Assembly: GCF_000718555.1 (NCBI RefSeq)
Contig: NZ_JOAN01000032.1
Span: 25,973-89,972 of the forward strand
From: Micromonospora chokoriensis
GTDB taxonomy: Bacteria > Actinomycetota > Actinomycetes > Mycobacteriales > Micromonosporaceae
Reading direction: 5' to 3'
DNA: 64,000 nt
The notes below the pieces were generated by a model. The model ran no database searches. It was not told the DNA's origin and saw only the letters and a list, made by a program, of their open reading frames with translations. Shown one piece after another: positions 53,017 to 61,918 of the stretch; the first letter of the stretch is position 1, and the number at the start of each line of letters is the position of its first letter. Position numbers and translations under genes: made by a program.

Positions 53017-53787
53017 ATGACGGAAGAGCTGCTCCGCTCGTCGTTCGGCGCGGCGGCGACCGCGTACGCCGAGCATCGCCCGGACTACGCGCAGGCCGCC
53101 GTACGGTGGGCGCTTGAGCGTGCGCCCGGCCTGCGCGTGCTCGACCTGGGTGCCGGCACCGGCAAGCTGTCCGCCACGCTGATCGCGGTGGGCGCGCACG
53201 TCGTGGCGGTCGAACCCGACCCGGCGATGCTCACCGAGCTACGGCGTGCGCTGCCGGCGGTCCGTGCCCTGTCGGGTAGCGCGGAGGCGATCCCGTTGCC
53301 GGACGCGTCCGTCGATGCCGTGCTCGCCGGCAACGCCCTGCACTGGTTCGACATGGCCGTCGCGGGGCCAGAGATCGCCCGAGTCCTCACGCCCGGCGGC
53401 GTCCTGGCCGGTCTGTGGAACGTCCTGGACGACCGGATCGACTGGGTCGCCGGGCTCGAACGGGTCAGCGGGAGCGCGGCCATCGGCCCGCGGGACACGT
53501 TGAGCGGTTGGCGCGCGGCGACGGCAGACCTGCTCGCTCCGCGTACCGGCACGGTCGCCGGGTTCGGGTCGGCGGAGCAGGCCGAGTTCCCGCACGGGCA
53601 GCGCCGTACCGCCGACTCCCTCGTCGCGACGCTTTCGACGCGGGCCGGGATGCTGGTCATGCCGGAACACGAGCGAGACGCCACGCTCGGCCGAATCCGC
53701 TCCTTCCTCGCGACCAGCCCCGAAACGGCGTGCGGTGAGTTCACCCTGCCGATGCTGACCGGTGTGCTGCGCGCCAAACGGGGGTGA
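53017..53787 (+). CDS. Class I SAM-dependent methyltransferase (UbiE/Methyltransf_11-like)
   Basis: 256 residues. Motif I VLDLGAGTGKLSATL (residues 41-55), motif II acidic residue in VAVEPDP, motif IV NALHWFD, and a C-terminal cap domain. FGAAATAYAEHRPDYA at the N-terminus is typical of the group. The acceptor is not inferable. The leaderless-type start overlaps the divergent DUF3592 promoter region, so the two may share control. Confidence 0.88.
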   Translation: MTEELLRSSFGAAATAYAEHRPDYAQAAVRWALERAPGLRVLDLGAGTGKLSATLIAVGAHVVAVEPDPAMLTELRRALPAVRALSGSAEAIPLPDASVDAVLAGNALHWFDMAVAGPEIARVLTPGGVLAGLWNVLDDRIDWVAGLERVSGSAAIGPRDTLSGWRAATADLLAPRTGTVAGFGSAEQAEFPHGQRRTADSLVATLSTRAGMLVMPEHERDATLGRIRSFLATSPETACGEFTLPMLTGVLRAKRG

Positions 53788-53848
53788 CCGTCAGCGACCT
53801 GCGCCGGAAAGGTGCTCGCGCTTGCCATGGATCGGTGCTGGTGGGCGG

Positions 53849-54451
53849 CTAACCGGACGGTTCTCCAAGCGCCCGGTTCAGGGCGGTGCCGAGTAACACC
53901 AGCAATGCGTCACGTACCGAGGTCCGCTCGCGCGCGTCGAACCGCACCACTGGTATTTGATCGCTGATAGCGAGGGCCCAACGGATCTCCGTCAGCTCGT
54001 GCGTCAGTTGGCCGTGAAAGGCGTTGACGCCGACGATGAAGGGCAGACCGGTGTGCTCGAAGTAGTCGATTGCGGGGTAGCAGTCGTCGAGCCGGTTACT
54101 GTCGACCACGACGAGGGCACCGAGTGCGCCGTGGGCCAGGTCGTCCCACATGAAGCCGAACCGCGACTGCCCCGGCGTACCAAAAAGGTAGAGCTTGAGG
54201 CTCTGGTCGATGGTGACGCAGCCGAAGTCCATGGCCACCGTGGTCGTGGTCTTCTGCGATTCGACGCCGAGGTTGTCGATGCCGAGCGCCGCCTCGGTCA
54301 TCTCTGCCTCGGTGGTCAGCGGCGCGATGTCGGAGATGGCGCCGACGGTGGTGGTCTTACCGACGCCGAAGCCTCCTGCGACGACGATCTTCACAGGCAG
54401 CGGTACGGATGGCCTGCTACGGATCGGGTCAGGTGATTGCGCTAAGTCCAT
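53849..54451 (-). CDS. Conservon small GTPase (CvnD type)
   Basis: 200 residues. G1 loop GGFGVGKTTTVGAIS (about residues 26-40). LFGTPGQSRFGFMWDDLAHGA is the switch II region; GVNAFHG sits where NKxD would be. CvnD proteins act as the switch of actinobacterial conservons, receiving signals through CvnA/B/C at the membrane. Its start overlaps the DUF742 gene by 23 bp, and it is the last gene of the operon. Confidence 0.93.
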   Translation of the reverse strand: MDLAQSPDPIRSRPSVPLPVKIVVAGGFGVGKTTTVGAISDIAPLTTEAEMTEAALGIDNLGVESQKTTTTVAMDFGCVTIDQSLKLYLFGTPGQSRFGFMWDDLAHGALGALVVVDSNRLDDCYPAIDYFEHTGLPFIVGVNAFHGQLTHELTEIRWALAISDQIPVVRFDARERTSVRDALLVLLGTALNRALGEPSG

Positions 54452-54911
54452 CGATCACTCTCTGAATCACATCGGGGGTGGAGGGGTCGGCGCTGTTGCG
54501 GACGTGTACGTCCAGGTAGCCGGCGGCTCGTAGGTCGCCGACCAGGACCTTGGTCACGCCGAGTTGCAGTCGGAGTTGGGCGGCGATCTCCGCTACGGAG
54601 AACGGCTCGGCGCAGAGCAGGACGATGTTGCGCATCTCGGAAGGCAGGCGCGACAGCTCGGGTGAGTCCCAGCGCTGGCCCGAATACCTCGCCGTCACCT
54701 GGGTCTCCAGGCGGATGGTGGGGTCGGTTCCCGTTACTCGTCCCGAGGTCAGTACGAAGGGACGCGGAACGCGGGTGATGGCAGGGTCGGCCGTTACCGC
54801 TGCGGTCGGCGCTGGTCCACCGAACCGCTCGACCGGCACGAGGGCCCGCAGGTAGGGACGGATCCGGCCGTCCGGCACCGGTGGCCCCCCGTCAGGTTCC
54901 TTCCATTGCAT
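54429..54911 (-). CDS. Conservon DUF742 protein (CvnC type)
   Basis: 160 residues with the DUF742 signature RIRPYLRAL and RPFVLTSGR, and a winged-helix-like core (LPSEMRNIVLLCAEPFSVAEIAAQL). In conservons it bridges the roadblock protein and the GTPase. ATG 54911; it lies 15 bp after the roadblock gene and overlaps the GTPase gene. Confidence 0.92.
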   Translation of the reverse strand: MQWKEPDGGPPVPDGRIRPYLRALVPVERFGGPAPTAAVTADPAITRVPRPFVLTSGRVTGTDPTIRLETQVTARYSGQRWDSPELSRLPSEMRNIVLLCAEPFSVAEIAAQLRLQLGVTKVLVGDLRAAGYLDVHVRNSADPSTPDVIQRVIDGLSAIT

Positions 54912-54926
54912 GACGTCGCTGTTGGC

Positions 54927-55400
54927 TCAGCCCTGAACCGAGTTCTTCAGTTCAACGATGAGTTGCGGGGTGAGCGCGCTGCCAGCCCTGGTGGAGAAGA
55001 GGGTCATCTCGTACGCGACCGTGCCAAGGTTCGCCGAAGGTTCGGCCACCACACCGAGCACCGAACCGCTGCTGATCGCGGTGATCAACAGGTAGCCGTC
55101 GGTCATGTCGATGATGATCCGATTGAGCATCCCCAGGCGGTACCAGTTCGCAGCGCCAGCGGCCATGCTGGTCATCCCAGACACCACCGCGGCCAGCCGT
55201 TCTGCGTTCGGCCGGTCGTTGTTGGCCGACACCGCCATCAGCAGGCCGTCCGAGGAGACGGCGATCGCCTCCCGTACTCCGGCAGTGTTGGTGGTGAACG
55301 CGTCGAGCAACCAGTTGAAGGTCTTCGCCTCAGGGCTGAGGCCGGGGAAGTCCCGGTTCGTGGTGTGCGGGACGTTGTCATGGAGGAGTGGGCTGGTCAT
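54927..55400 (-). CDS. Conservon roadblock/LC7 protein (CvnB type)
   Basis: 157 residues; a 30-residue N-terminal tail then a roadblock fold (FNWLLDAFTTNTAGVREAIAVSSDGLLMAVS, VVSGMTSMAAGAANW). Such proteins regulate small GTPases, as MglB does for MglA. ATG 55400 overlaps the sensor kinase stop (ATGA). Confidence 0.93.
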   Translation of the reverse strand: MTSPLLHDNVPHTTNRDFPGLSPEAKTFNWLLDAFTTNTAGVREAIAVSSDGLLMAVSANNDRPNAERLAAVVSGMTSMAAGAANWYRLGMLNRIIIDMTDGYLLITAISSGSVLGVVAEPSANLGTVAYEMTLFSTRAGSALTPQLIVELKNSVQG

Positions 55401-57721
55401 CGTGGTGCACCTTCTTCACGGGGGTAGCTCGGGTTTACCTCACTCAGGGCGCGCTGGATGCCCGCCTCGAACTGGTTGAGCTGACGGCGAACCTCATCGG
55501 GATCCGCAGGCGCTGGTGTGCTGCTGTGGTAGCTCGGAACCGGATCGGCGTCGCGCAGGCTGGCGCCGGGTACCCGTCGGCTGAGTTCGGGTACGGCCGC
55601 CACCGATCGGACCGCCGAGCTATCCACCACGGGGTTTGCGGGCACCGCGCCGGAAAGTGCGACGGAGCGGCTCGGAGTCGCCACCGCAGCCGGGTTGCCG
55701 AGCGGGGCGAACGCGTTCCACTTGACGCCGGTATAGAGCGCTTGCCTCGCCCGGTCGAGTAGCGCCGGATCCAGCCCGGTGGGCGGTTGGCGGACCGAAT
55801 CGCCCGGTGCCGAGCCGGTGCTGGTAGTTGCCGCGACGCCAGGCTTGCCCGAGCTGGTCGCTCCGGCCGGGGTGGCGACCAGGAGGCGCGAGTCGATCTC
55901 GATGTCGGCGGTGACGCCTCCACCCGGGGTCGAGGTGAGGCCGACCCGCCAGTTGTGACGCCGGGCCAACCGACCCACGACGAAGAGCCCCAACAGTTCG
56001 GTCGGTACGAGGTCGAGGCGCTCGCGTCGGGTCAGGCGGACGTTCTCCTCGGCGAGCCGATCCGTGGACATGCCGATACCGTGGTCGACCAGCGAGATGC
56101 GTACCCCGTGGGGGAGCGTCTGGGACACGACCGTGACCCGGGTGTGCGGCGGTGAGAACGTGGTGCCGTTCTCCATCAGCTCGGCGAGCGTGAGCGTGAG
56201 ATCGCCGATCGCGGCCGGTACGACCGAGATGTCGTCGGTGACCTCCACATCGACTCGGCTGTAGTCCTCGATTTCGCCGAGCGCGAGTCGGACCACATTG
56301 CCGAGCGGCAGCGGAGCCATGTGGCCCTCGGAGTTGTTCCAGCCCGACAGGACCACCAGGCTGTTCGCGTTGCGGCGCAGCCGGCTGGAGACGTGGTCCA
56401 GCCGGTAGAGGTGCTGCAAGCGGTCCGCGTCGGTCTCCTGCTGCTCCAGCCGGTCGATCAGGGTGAGCTGACGACCGACGAGGTTCTGCGTGCGCCGGCC
56501 GATGTGCCCGAACATCTGCGCCACGTTGCGTCTGCTCGTTGCCTGCCGCTCCACCAACCGTGCCGCGGTATGTTGCACCCGGTCGAAGGCCCGCGCCAGG
56601 TCCCCGATCTCGTCCTTGCCGCTGACGTCGATCGGGTCGAGCCGGACCGGAGACGGTGACTCCGCCTCGTCGTCGACGATGCGGACCAGCTCCGCCTCCG
56701 AGAGACGGGCGAGTCGCTCGGCGGAGCTGGTCAGCCAGGTCAGCGGGCGTGCCACGAAGCGGGCTACCGCGACGCTGAGGGCCACCACGAACAGGAGCGC
56801 GAGCAGCACCAGCCCGCCAACCGTGTACGCGGTGGTGAGCGCCCGGCGTTGCTGGTTGGTGACGTCGGTGATGATGTCGGCGACGAGCTTCTTCTTGACG
56901 AACTCGCCGAGTCGGCCCAGCGATGAGACGGCCGGGAAGATGGTGGCGACCGGGACTCGTGCGACGGCGGACCTTGGGTCGGCCGCCCCCAGAGCTAGGA
57001 AGTCCTGCCCGGTTCGGGCGATCACCCCAGTGTTGATCAGCCGGTGGAGTGCGCTCTGCTCCTCGCTGGCGAAGGCGTGGAACCGGTCGAGCTCCACCTG
57101 AAGCGATGCCAGCGTGGCGATGTAGCGGGCGCTTGTGGATTGGCTCGGCTTCGCGGCGGCGAGCAGCAGGAGCGTCCCGGCGACATTGATCTGCTCGTCG
57201 GTACGCAGCAGCGCGTCGAGAGCGACCAACTGGCGACCCGCGGCGGTGGCGGTGTCCGCGTCGGAGAGCAACGGGGGCGCGTCGATGAGCGGTCCGATCA
57301 CGCTCGTGAAGCCCGCCAACGCCGCTTCGGTGCTGGCCTGGTGCGACAGGATGGCAGCCCGGGTGTCGGTGATCTTGCGAACGCCGTCCAGCGCGGCGAC
57401 GATCGGGCTGGGCAGATCGATATCGGTATTCGCCCGCAGGTCCTCGACCTTGTCGTCCACCGTCGTCGACTGCCGCACCACCGCGACGCGGTCAGCCACG
57501 CCGAGCAGGTAGCCGACGGAGAGTAGCCGCTCCTCCTGTAGCTCCTGAACGACCGTGCCGACCAGTGCCGCGGTGCGTGCGGCGACGGCGGCCCGGTCCG
57601 CTCGTGCTGCGGCGTCTGCCCGCTCGGCGACTACTGGCACGGCCAACGCGGCCATGCTGAACAGCGGGACGACCAGCAGGACGGCGAGCTTTCCCCGGAT
57701 CCGGAGTCTATCGAGCAGCAT
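55397..57721 (-). CDS. Conservon sensor histidine kinase-like protein (CvnA type, nitrate-sensor-like)
   Basis: 774 residues from ATG 57721 (MLLDRLRIRGKLAVLL). There is a membrane helix at about 13-35, then an extracellular helical NIT-like sensor of about 290 residues. A second helix (LVLLALLFVVALSVAVARFV), a HAMP region and a HisKA-like coiled coil (YRLDHVSSRLRRN) follow, then HATPase_c with N box AELMENGTTFS, G1 DHGIGM and G2 LGLFVVGRLA. The C-terminal 150 residues are Pro/Ser-rich. The longer frame to 58063 lies antisense-free but inside the upstream gene and is rejected. Confidence 0.92.
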   Translation of the reverse strand: MLLDRLRIRGKLAVLLVVPLFSMAALAVPVVAERADAAARADRAAVAARTAALVGTVVQELQEERLLSVGYLLGVADRVAVVRQSTTVDDKVEDLRANTDIDLPSPIVAALDGVRKITDTRAAILSHQASTEAALAGFTSVIGPLIDAPPLLSDADTATAAGRQLVALDALLRTDEQINVAGTLLLLAAAKPSQSTSARYIATLASLQVELDRFHAFASEEQSALHRLINTGVIARTGQDFLALGAADPRSAVARVPVATIFPAVSSLGRLGEFVKKKLVADIITDVTNQQRRALTTAYTVGGLVLLALLFVVALSVAVARFVARPLTWLTSSAERLARLSEAELVRIVDDEAESPSPVRLDPIDVSGKDEIGDLARAFDRVQHTAARLVERQATSRRNVAQMFGHIGRRTQNLVGRQLTLIDRLEQQETDADRLQHLYRLDHVSSRLRRNANSLVVLSGWNNSEGHMAPLPLGNVVRLALGEIEDYSRVDVEVTDDISVVPAAIGDLTLTLAELMENGTTFSPPHTRVTVVSQTLPHGVRISLVDHGIGMSTDRLAEENVRLTRRERLDLVPTELLGLFVVGRLARRHNWRVGLTSTPGGGVTADIEIDSRLLVATPAGATSSGKPGVAATTSTGSAPGDSVRQPPTGLDPALLDRARQALYTGVKWNAFAPLGNPAAVATPSRSVALSGAVPANPVVDSSAVRSVAAVPELSRRVPGASLRDADPVPSYHSSTPAPADPDEVRRQLNQFEAGIQRALSEVNPSYPREEGAPR

Positions 57722-58955
57722 GTGTCCGGCTCCAGCGCGTCGGGGTGCTCTCCTCGTCGAGGGTGGAGTACTGCGGGTAGCCGGTCGACGGTGTGCCCGG
57801 CCGGAGCGCCAGCGACGACGACATCGGGCTGGGGTCCGCTCCGGCGGCGCGCCGTCTCCGGCGCGCCCTGCCAGGAAGGGCGACCCAGACCGCGATGACC
57901 GCGAGGGCGACTGCGGGAGCTGCGATGCCCACGACGCGTCGCCGCTCGGCGTCCAGGTCATCGACCCGGACGGAGAGCCGTGCGTCCAACTCGCTGAGGA
58001 TGGCCGCGTTGAGTTTGACTGCGGCGGCCTCGGCGGTGGAGCGGGCCGCATTGATCCGGGCAACGTCGACGACGAGGCGTGTCGCGGCGTTGGCGTCCCC
58101 GCTCACGTCAGCTCTGCCTGAGTTGGTGCGATCGCCGGTGGAGTTCGGCTTGGTGGTGGTGGCATTCGGCTTCGCCGTCGTCGCGAAAGCGACGGTGCCC
58201 AACGTCTCCATCGCCCGCTGGAAGGCGTCGATCTCGCCGAGCGCTCCGCTGCTCAGGTTGATGTTCTCGGTCTCCGCCGCGAGCAGGTCTTCCATCAGGT
58301 CATCGGTCGAGGAGAGCGCCGTCGCGCGGGACGCGCTGAGGTCGGCGATCGTTTGCTCGTGGTTCGCTGTGCTCTGGGTCGAGGCGATCGTCGCGAGGTC
58401 GCTGAATCGCCCGATCTGCATCAGCGCCTCGGGCAACTCTTCGGCTGCGGCGTCCTGTAGATAGTAGGTGTCGGCGACGGAGTCTCGGGTCAGCCCGGAC
58501 GCTTCGCGTACCTTGCGGTAGAGCTGCAGGAGCAGGTCGCCGGCCTCGCTGTAGGTGGCCATGGTGCTGGCGGCCCCGCCGGGGGCGCGACCGGGCAGCG
58601 CGTCGATCTTCGCGCGGAGCCCGGCCCAACGCTCGCGAGCCAGCAGGTTGCCGCCGAGCCGGGTGTCGACCACGGCCATTTCGGCTACCGCCTGCTTGAG
58701 CGGCTCAGCCGAGGCGGGCCGGCCGGCCACGGCTGCGGACTGGGCATCCATCAGCGCGACGGCGACGTTGCCCAGTGGCCGGAGATACTGGGCCCCATCG
58801 CGTTCACGCTGCACGGCGGCGCGGTCTGCGCTGGTCGGGTAGGTCTCCGAAAAGAGTGCCGCGACCGGTGCCAGCAGCAATACCGCGATCAGTGGAGGCA
58901 GGACGATTCTGAGCGCGTCCGCCCAGCTGCGGGACCGCCGCGCGGGCAACTCCAT
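57708..58955 (-). CDS. Sensor-like membrane protein heading the conservon operon
   Basis: 415 residues from ATG 58955, with GGAGG 8 nt upstream. Membrane helix about 15-36 (ALRIVLPPLIAVLLLAPVAAL). The extracellular helical region of about 310 residues resembles the NIT-like domain of the following kinase in composition and helix pattern (REASGLTRDSVADTYYLQD). A second helix (VVGIAAPAVALAVIAVWVAL) and a short basic, Ser/Pro-rich tail follow. No HAMP or kinase domain. It overlaps the kinase gene by 14 bp, so it is probably a co-sensor or decoy partner. No name is assigned. Confidence 0.82.
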   Translation of the reverse strand: MELPARRSRSWADALRIVLPPLIAVLLLAPVAALFSETYPTSADRAAVQRERDGAQYLRPLGNVAVALMDAQSAAVAGRPASAEPLKQAVAEMAVVDTRLGGNLLARERWAGLRAKIDALPGRAPGGAASTMATYSEAGDLLLQLYRKVREASGLTRDSVADTYYLQDAAAEELPEALMQIGRFSDLATIASTQSTANHEQTIADLSASRATALSSTDDLMEDLLAAETENINLSSGALGEIDAFQRAMETLGTVAFATTAKPNATTTKPNSTGDRTNSGRADVSGDANAATRLVVDVARINAARSTAEAAAVKLNAAILSELDARLSVRVDDLDAERRRVVGIAAPAVALAVIAVWVALPGRARRRRRAAGADPSPMSSSLALRPGTPSTGYPQYSTLDEESTPTRWSRTHAAR

Positions 58956-59355
58956 GTTTCGTTCCTCCGGGAGGGCCATAGGGCGACTAGCCCCAGGGTG
59001 GGTCATGTAGGCGGTCGGATTGACGAAGCGCTGCGCCGAGCAGTCCGCGCCGTGCGGCTAGTTGCCTCGCCGTTGGCCGATTGCGTCTTGCCGTCCGCGC
59101 TCACGACGTGCCGAAAGTGTCGCGGCGGCTAACAGGGCGAGTCCTGCAGGTGGTTAGCAGCCAAGGACTTGCAGCTGTCTGCCAAGGTCACGCTCGATCC
59201 TGGATGAAGTGGCCTCGCCGACGGTGGAACACCACTCGATCCATGTCTTAGCGCGGTCATGCCGCGGAGCAGCAGCTCGTGTGCAACAAAAGGTTGCGCT
59301 TCGGGCGGCCGGTGCCGTAGGTTTAGTGCAACCAAAGGTTGCGAAAGGTGTGAGC
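58956..59355. other. Divergent intergenic region between the conservon and SRPBCC-ArsR operons
   Basis: No gene is supported. The right part holds the ArsR-type promoter and operators (59283-59342). The left 280 bp must contain the conservon promoter, but no convincing -35/-10 pair was found. Confidence 0.5.
59283..59342 (+). promoter_or_regulatory. ArsR-type promoter with two palindromic operators
   Basis: Operator 1 GCAACAAAAGGTTGC (59283-59297, one mismatch) and operator 2 GCAACCAAAGGTTGC (59328-59342, perfect 6-bp arms, AAA spacer) are 45 bp apart. Between them lie -35 TTGCGC (59294-59299) and -10 TAGGTT (59318-59323), 18 bp apart. One site overlaps the -35 and the other the start point, so bound regulator should block transcription. 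Confidence 0.75.
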
Positions 59356-59814
59356 ATGGAACAGGGAACGATCGAACGCGACATCCACGTCAACGCGTCC
59401 CCCGAGGTCGTCTTCGAGGTGGTGAGCCAGCCCGAGCACATGCGGGAGTGGTGGCCCGACGACGCACGGTTCGAGTCGGTCGCGGGCGCACCCGGCGAGC
59501 TGGTGTGGCGCAACGCCGACACCGGCGAGACGAAGACCGTCGCCCTCGCTGTCGTCGAGGTCGACCCGCCGCGGCGGTTCTCCTTCCGGTGGTGCTTCAC
59601 CGAGCCGGACCGCAGCGGGCAGGCGCTGCTCGTCACCTTCGACCTGATCCCCGACGGCACGGGGACGCAGATTCGGATGACCGAGACCGGGTTCCGCGAA
59701 CTGGGCTGGGAGATCGCCGTCCTAGAGGCGCAGTACCAGGACCACGAGAACGGTTGGGACCACTACATGCCCAGGCTGAGCGCGTACGTCGCGCGGCTGG
59801 TCGCCACCCGATGA
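59356..59814 (+). CDS. SRPBCC (AHSA1-like) domain protein
   Basis: 152 residues from ATG 59356 (MEQGTIERDIHVNASPEVVFEVV), GAAAGG upstream. START/Bet v1-type hydrophobic-pocket fold: EHMREWWPDDARFE, FSFRWCFTEPDRSG and the C-terminal helix HENGWDHYMPRLSAYVARL. The ligand is unknown; paired SRPBCC-ArsR operons are common in actinobacteria. It overlaps arsR by 4 bp. The longer frame to 59209 is rejected because it spans the operators. Confidence 0.9.
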   Translation: MEQGTIERDIHVNASPEVVFEVVSQPEHMREWWPDDARFESVAGAPGELVWRNADTGETKTVALAVVEVDPPRRFSFRWCFTEPDRSGQALLVTFDLIPDGTGTQIRMTETGFRELGWEIAVLEAQYQDHENGWDHYMPRLSAYVARLVATR

Positions 59815-60161
59815 GCACGGCGGTCGACGACGAGCTGTGGTCGGCGATCGGCGACCCCATTCGGCGTACGATGATCGATCTTTTGCTCTCCGACGGGCCG
59901 GGCACCGCGACGTCGCTGAGCAGGCGCCTGCCCGTCACCCGGCAGGCCGTCTCGAAGCACCTGGCCGTCCTGGACCGGGTCGGGCTGATTCACGCCGAGT
60001 CGGCCGGTCGCGAGCGCCATTACCAGGTCGACGAGGCACAGCTCGCCCGCGCGGTCGCCCAGTTGTCGGCGGTGGGCTCGACCTGGGACGCCCGACTCCG
60101 CCGGATCAAGCGCATCGCCGAGGCAATCGAACGCAGCCGCATCACCAAGGAAGGAGAGTGA
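59811..60161 (+). CDS. ArsR-family winged-helix repressor
   Basis: 116 residues. IGDPIRRTMIDLLLSDGPGTATSLSRRLPVTRQAVSKHLAVLDRVGLI is the winged HTH; RERHYQVDEAQL is the wing and C-terminal dimer helix. No metal-binding Cys pair is present, so it is not a metal sensor. It probably binds the two GCAACC...GGTTGC sites upstream. ATG overlaps the SRPBCC stop (ATGA). Confidence 0.92.
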   Translation: MSTAVDDELWSAIGDPIRRTMIDLLLSDGPGTATSLSRRLPVTRQAVSKHLAVLDRVGLIHAESAGRERHYQVDEAQLARAVAQLSAVGSTWDARLRRIKRIAEAIERSRITKEGE

Positions 60162-60163
60162 CA

Positions 60164-60343
60164 ATGGTCGACATCATGCATCAGGTCGGCGTGGTCGCTC
60201 CGCTCGCCGACGTCTGCCAAGCGGTGGCAACTCCCGAAGGCGTCGCCGGCTGATGGTCGGTCGACACGGCCGGCAAGAGCGAGGTCGGTAGGCAGTTGGC
60301 CGTCCGGTTCGGTGACGACGGTGGGTTCGACCTGGAGATCGAT
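60164..60343 (+). pseudogene. SRPBCC-family gene fragment with a nonsense codon
   Basis: ATG 60164 with AAGGAG begins MVDIMHQVGVVAPLADVCQ, the start of an SRPBCC domain. TGA at 60251-60253 replaces the first Trp of the expected GWW motif. The frame then continues WSVDTAGKSEVGRQLAVRF to DLEI, and homology stops where the convergent lipoprotein gene ends. Both a nonsense mutation and loss of the C-terminal two thirds make it dead. Confidence 0.75.
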
Positions 60344-60346
60344 CAG

Positions 60347-61708
60347 CTACTTCAGGAGCGAGTCGAAGGTCGACCAGAACCTGTCCGGGTTGTAGCCGCG
60401 CTTGCGCAGCGGGCCGTCGAGGAACGTTCGCGAGTCGGTGACGAAGACCGGCTGGGCGACCAGATCCTCGTAGAGTTGCACCGTCTTGGCCCGGCCACCG
60501 AGTCGCTCGGCCGCGACGAAGAACATTCCGCTGATCTGGTAGTTGAACGACGACTGGTCGCTGTTGGCGGCGTAGAAGTTGTCGTTGGCCGGCAGCGCCC
60601 CGGCGGGCTTGAACTGCGCCCAGTTGCGGCCGACGAAGGCGCTGCGTTCCTTGAGGTTCTTGTGGGCGATGATCTCGACCCACTCGGCGAAGCCCTCGGC
60701 CACCCAGGTGGGTGAGTTGAGAATGCTCCGCGGTGACGTCTCCAGGAAGGCGACCCTGGGCATCAGGTAGGGAGCGATGGCATGAGCCATCTCATGCGCC
60801 ATGATTCGATCGGCTGCCTCGGGCGTCTTCAGCCGGTCCATGTCCAGGACGATCCGCGAGCCTGCCATCGATCGTTCCGGAGGGCCGTCCAGCTTCGGAG
60901 GGATGACGACAGGGCTGCCCTTCTCGTCGACGATCTCCGGGTTGTAGACGTAGCCGCTGGCATTCCGCAGGTCGCCGCTGGCGCCGAACCACTGGAGCTT
61001 CTGTTCGGTGGTAGCCAGCAGCACCAGGAAACCCTTGGGAGCCTTGCGCTGACCCCAGATGCCGCGAACGAGCGCGTTTGCCCGCGCGGCGCTGGCGGTG
61101 AAGCTCGCCGGGTCCCACTTGCTGTCCTCGGGCGCGAGGATGGTGACCGACCCGGCGTACGCCGCGCGTAGCGGAACGTTGTCCCACGGCGCGTTCTTGA
61201 CCGGGTTGCCGTAGGTCGTTGCGCCTGCATCTATCGGCTTCGCCGACGCGATCGAAAGCTTTCCGTTGGACTGAAGGAAGACGTAGTCGTAGTCCTGCAG
61301 GGTGAACTCAAGATCTGCCTCGTAGCGCACCGCTGCGTGGACCCGGGTCTTGTGCAGGGTGGCGCCCTTGGGGAAGTCGGCCCCGGCGGGTTCGCCAATA
61401 TCGCCGACGGATTCGACGTTCAGCACGAACTGCTGCGGGCGCATCGCCCGGAGGTTGCGGAATCTCATCCGCTCGGCCGTGACTGACTCGGTCTGCGACG
61501 GATCGAGCGGTGACAGCCACGCCTGTTCGTTGCCGTCCATCATCGCTTTTGACCGGTCTGCTGCGATTTGCTGTGACTGTTTCTGCAACTCGGCATGGTC
61601 CAATTCGCCGCTGGAGGACCGGCCGCCGCCGGGTGGCGAATTCGTTGGCACACATGCGGTGGCAGCAAGCGCCGCCAACACCAGGATGACCGATTTGCGA
61701 ACCCACAT
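60347..61708 (-). CDS. Lipoprotein with gluzincin-type (HExxH) metalloprotease motif
   Basis: 453 residues. The signal peptide MWVRKSVILVLAALAATAC has its lipid-attached Cys at residue 19. The N-terminal half is beta-rich and of unknown fold. IMAHEMAHAI (HExxH at 305-309) and WVAEGFAEWVE (Glu338 as the likely third zinc ligand, 29 residues later) form a gluzincin-like site. The enzyme would act outside the membrane; no substrate can be inferred. GGGGAGA precedes the ATG. Confidence 0.85.
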   Translation of the reverse strand: MWVRKSVILVLAALAATACVPTNSPPGGGRSSSGELDHAELQKQSQQIAADRSKAMMDGNEQAWLSPLDPSQTESVTAERMRFRNLRAMRPQQFVLNVESVGDIGEPAGADFPKGATLHKTRVHAAVRYEADLEFTLQDYDYVFLQSNGKLSIASAKPIDAGATTYGNPVKNAPWDNVPLRAAYAGSVTILAPEDSKWDPASFTASAARANALVRGIWGQRKAPKGFLVLLATTEQKLQWFGASGDLRNASGYVYNPEIVDEKGSPVVIPPKLDGPPERSMAGSRIVLDMDRLKTPEAADRIMAHEMAHAIAPYLMPRVAFLETSPRSILNSPTWVAEGFAEWVEIIAHKNLKERSAFVGRNWAQFKPAGALPANDNFYAANSDQSSFNYQISGMFFVAAERLGGRAKTVQLYEDLVAQPVFVTDSRTFLDGPLRKRGYNPDRFWSTFDSLLK

Positions 61709-61918
61709 GTGCGTCTCCCCCCAGACGTGCGAATTTCGGCATTCTACGGAAACGCAGAGCCCACAAGGGAACCCGAACGACGCGGATGAAGACCGACTCC
61801 GGATCCTTTGACCGGGGGAGCGTCACGGGCTCGGGTGGTCGTCTTCGCTGCGAGGGCGGTCAGGGCGCTCGCTTCCGCTGACGGAGATCGACCCAGGCCC
61901 CCTCGCTGACAGCTGCGC

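Noticed and set aside
55397..58063. 888-residue version of the conservon kinase
   Set aside because: The first 114 residues come from the coding region of the upstream sensor gene in another frame; the family start is ATG 57721.
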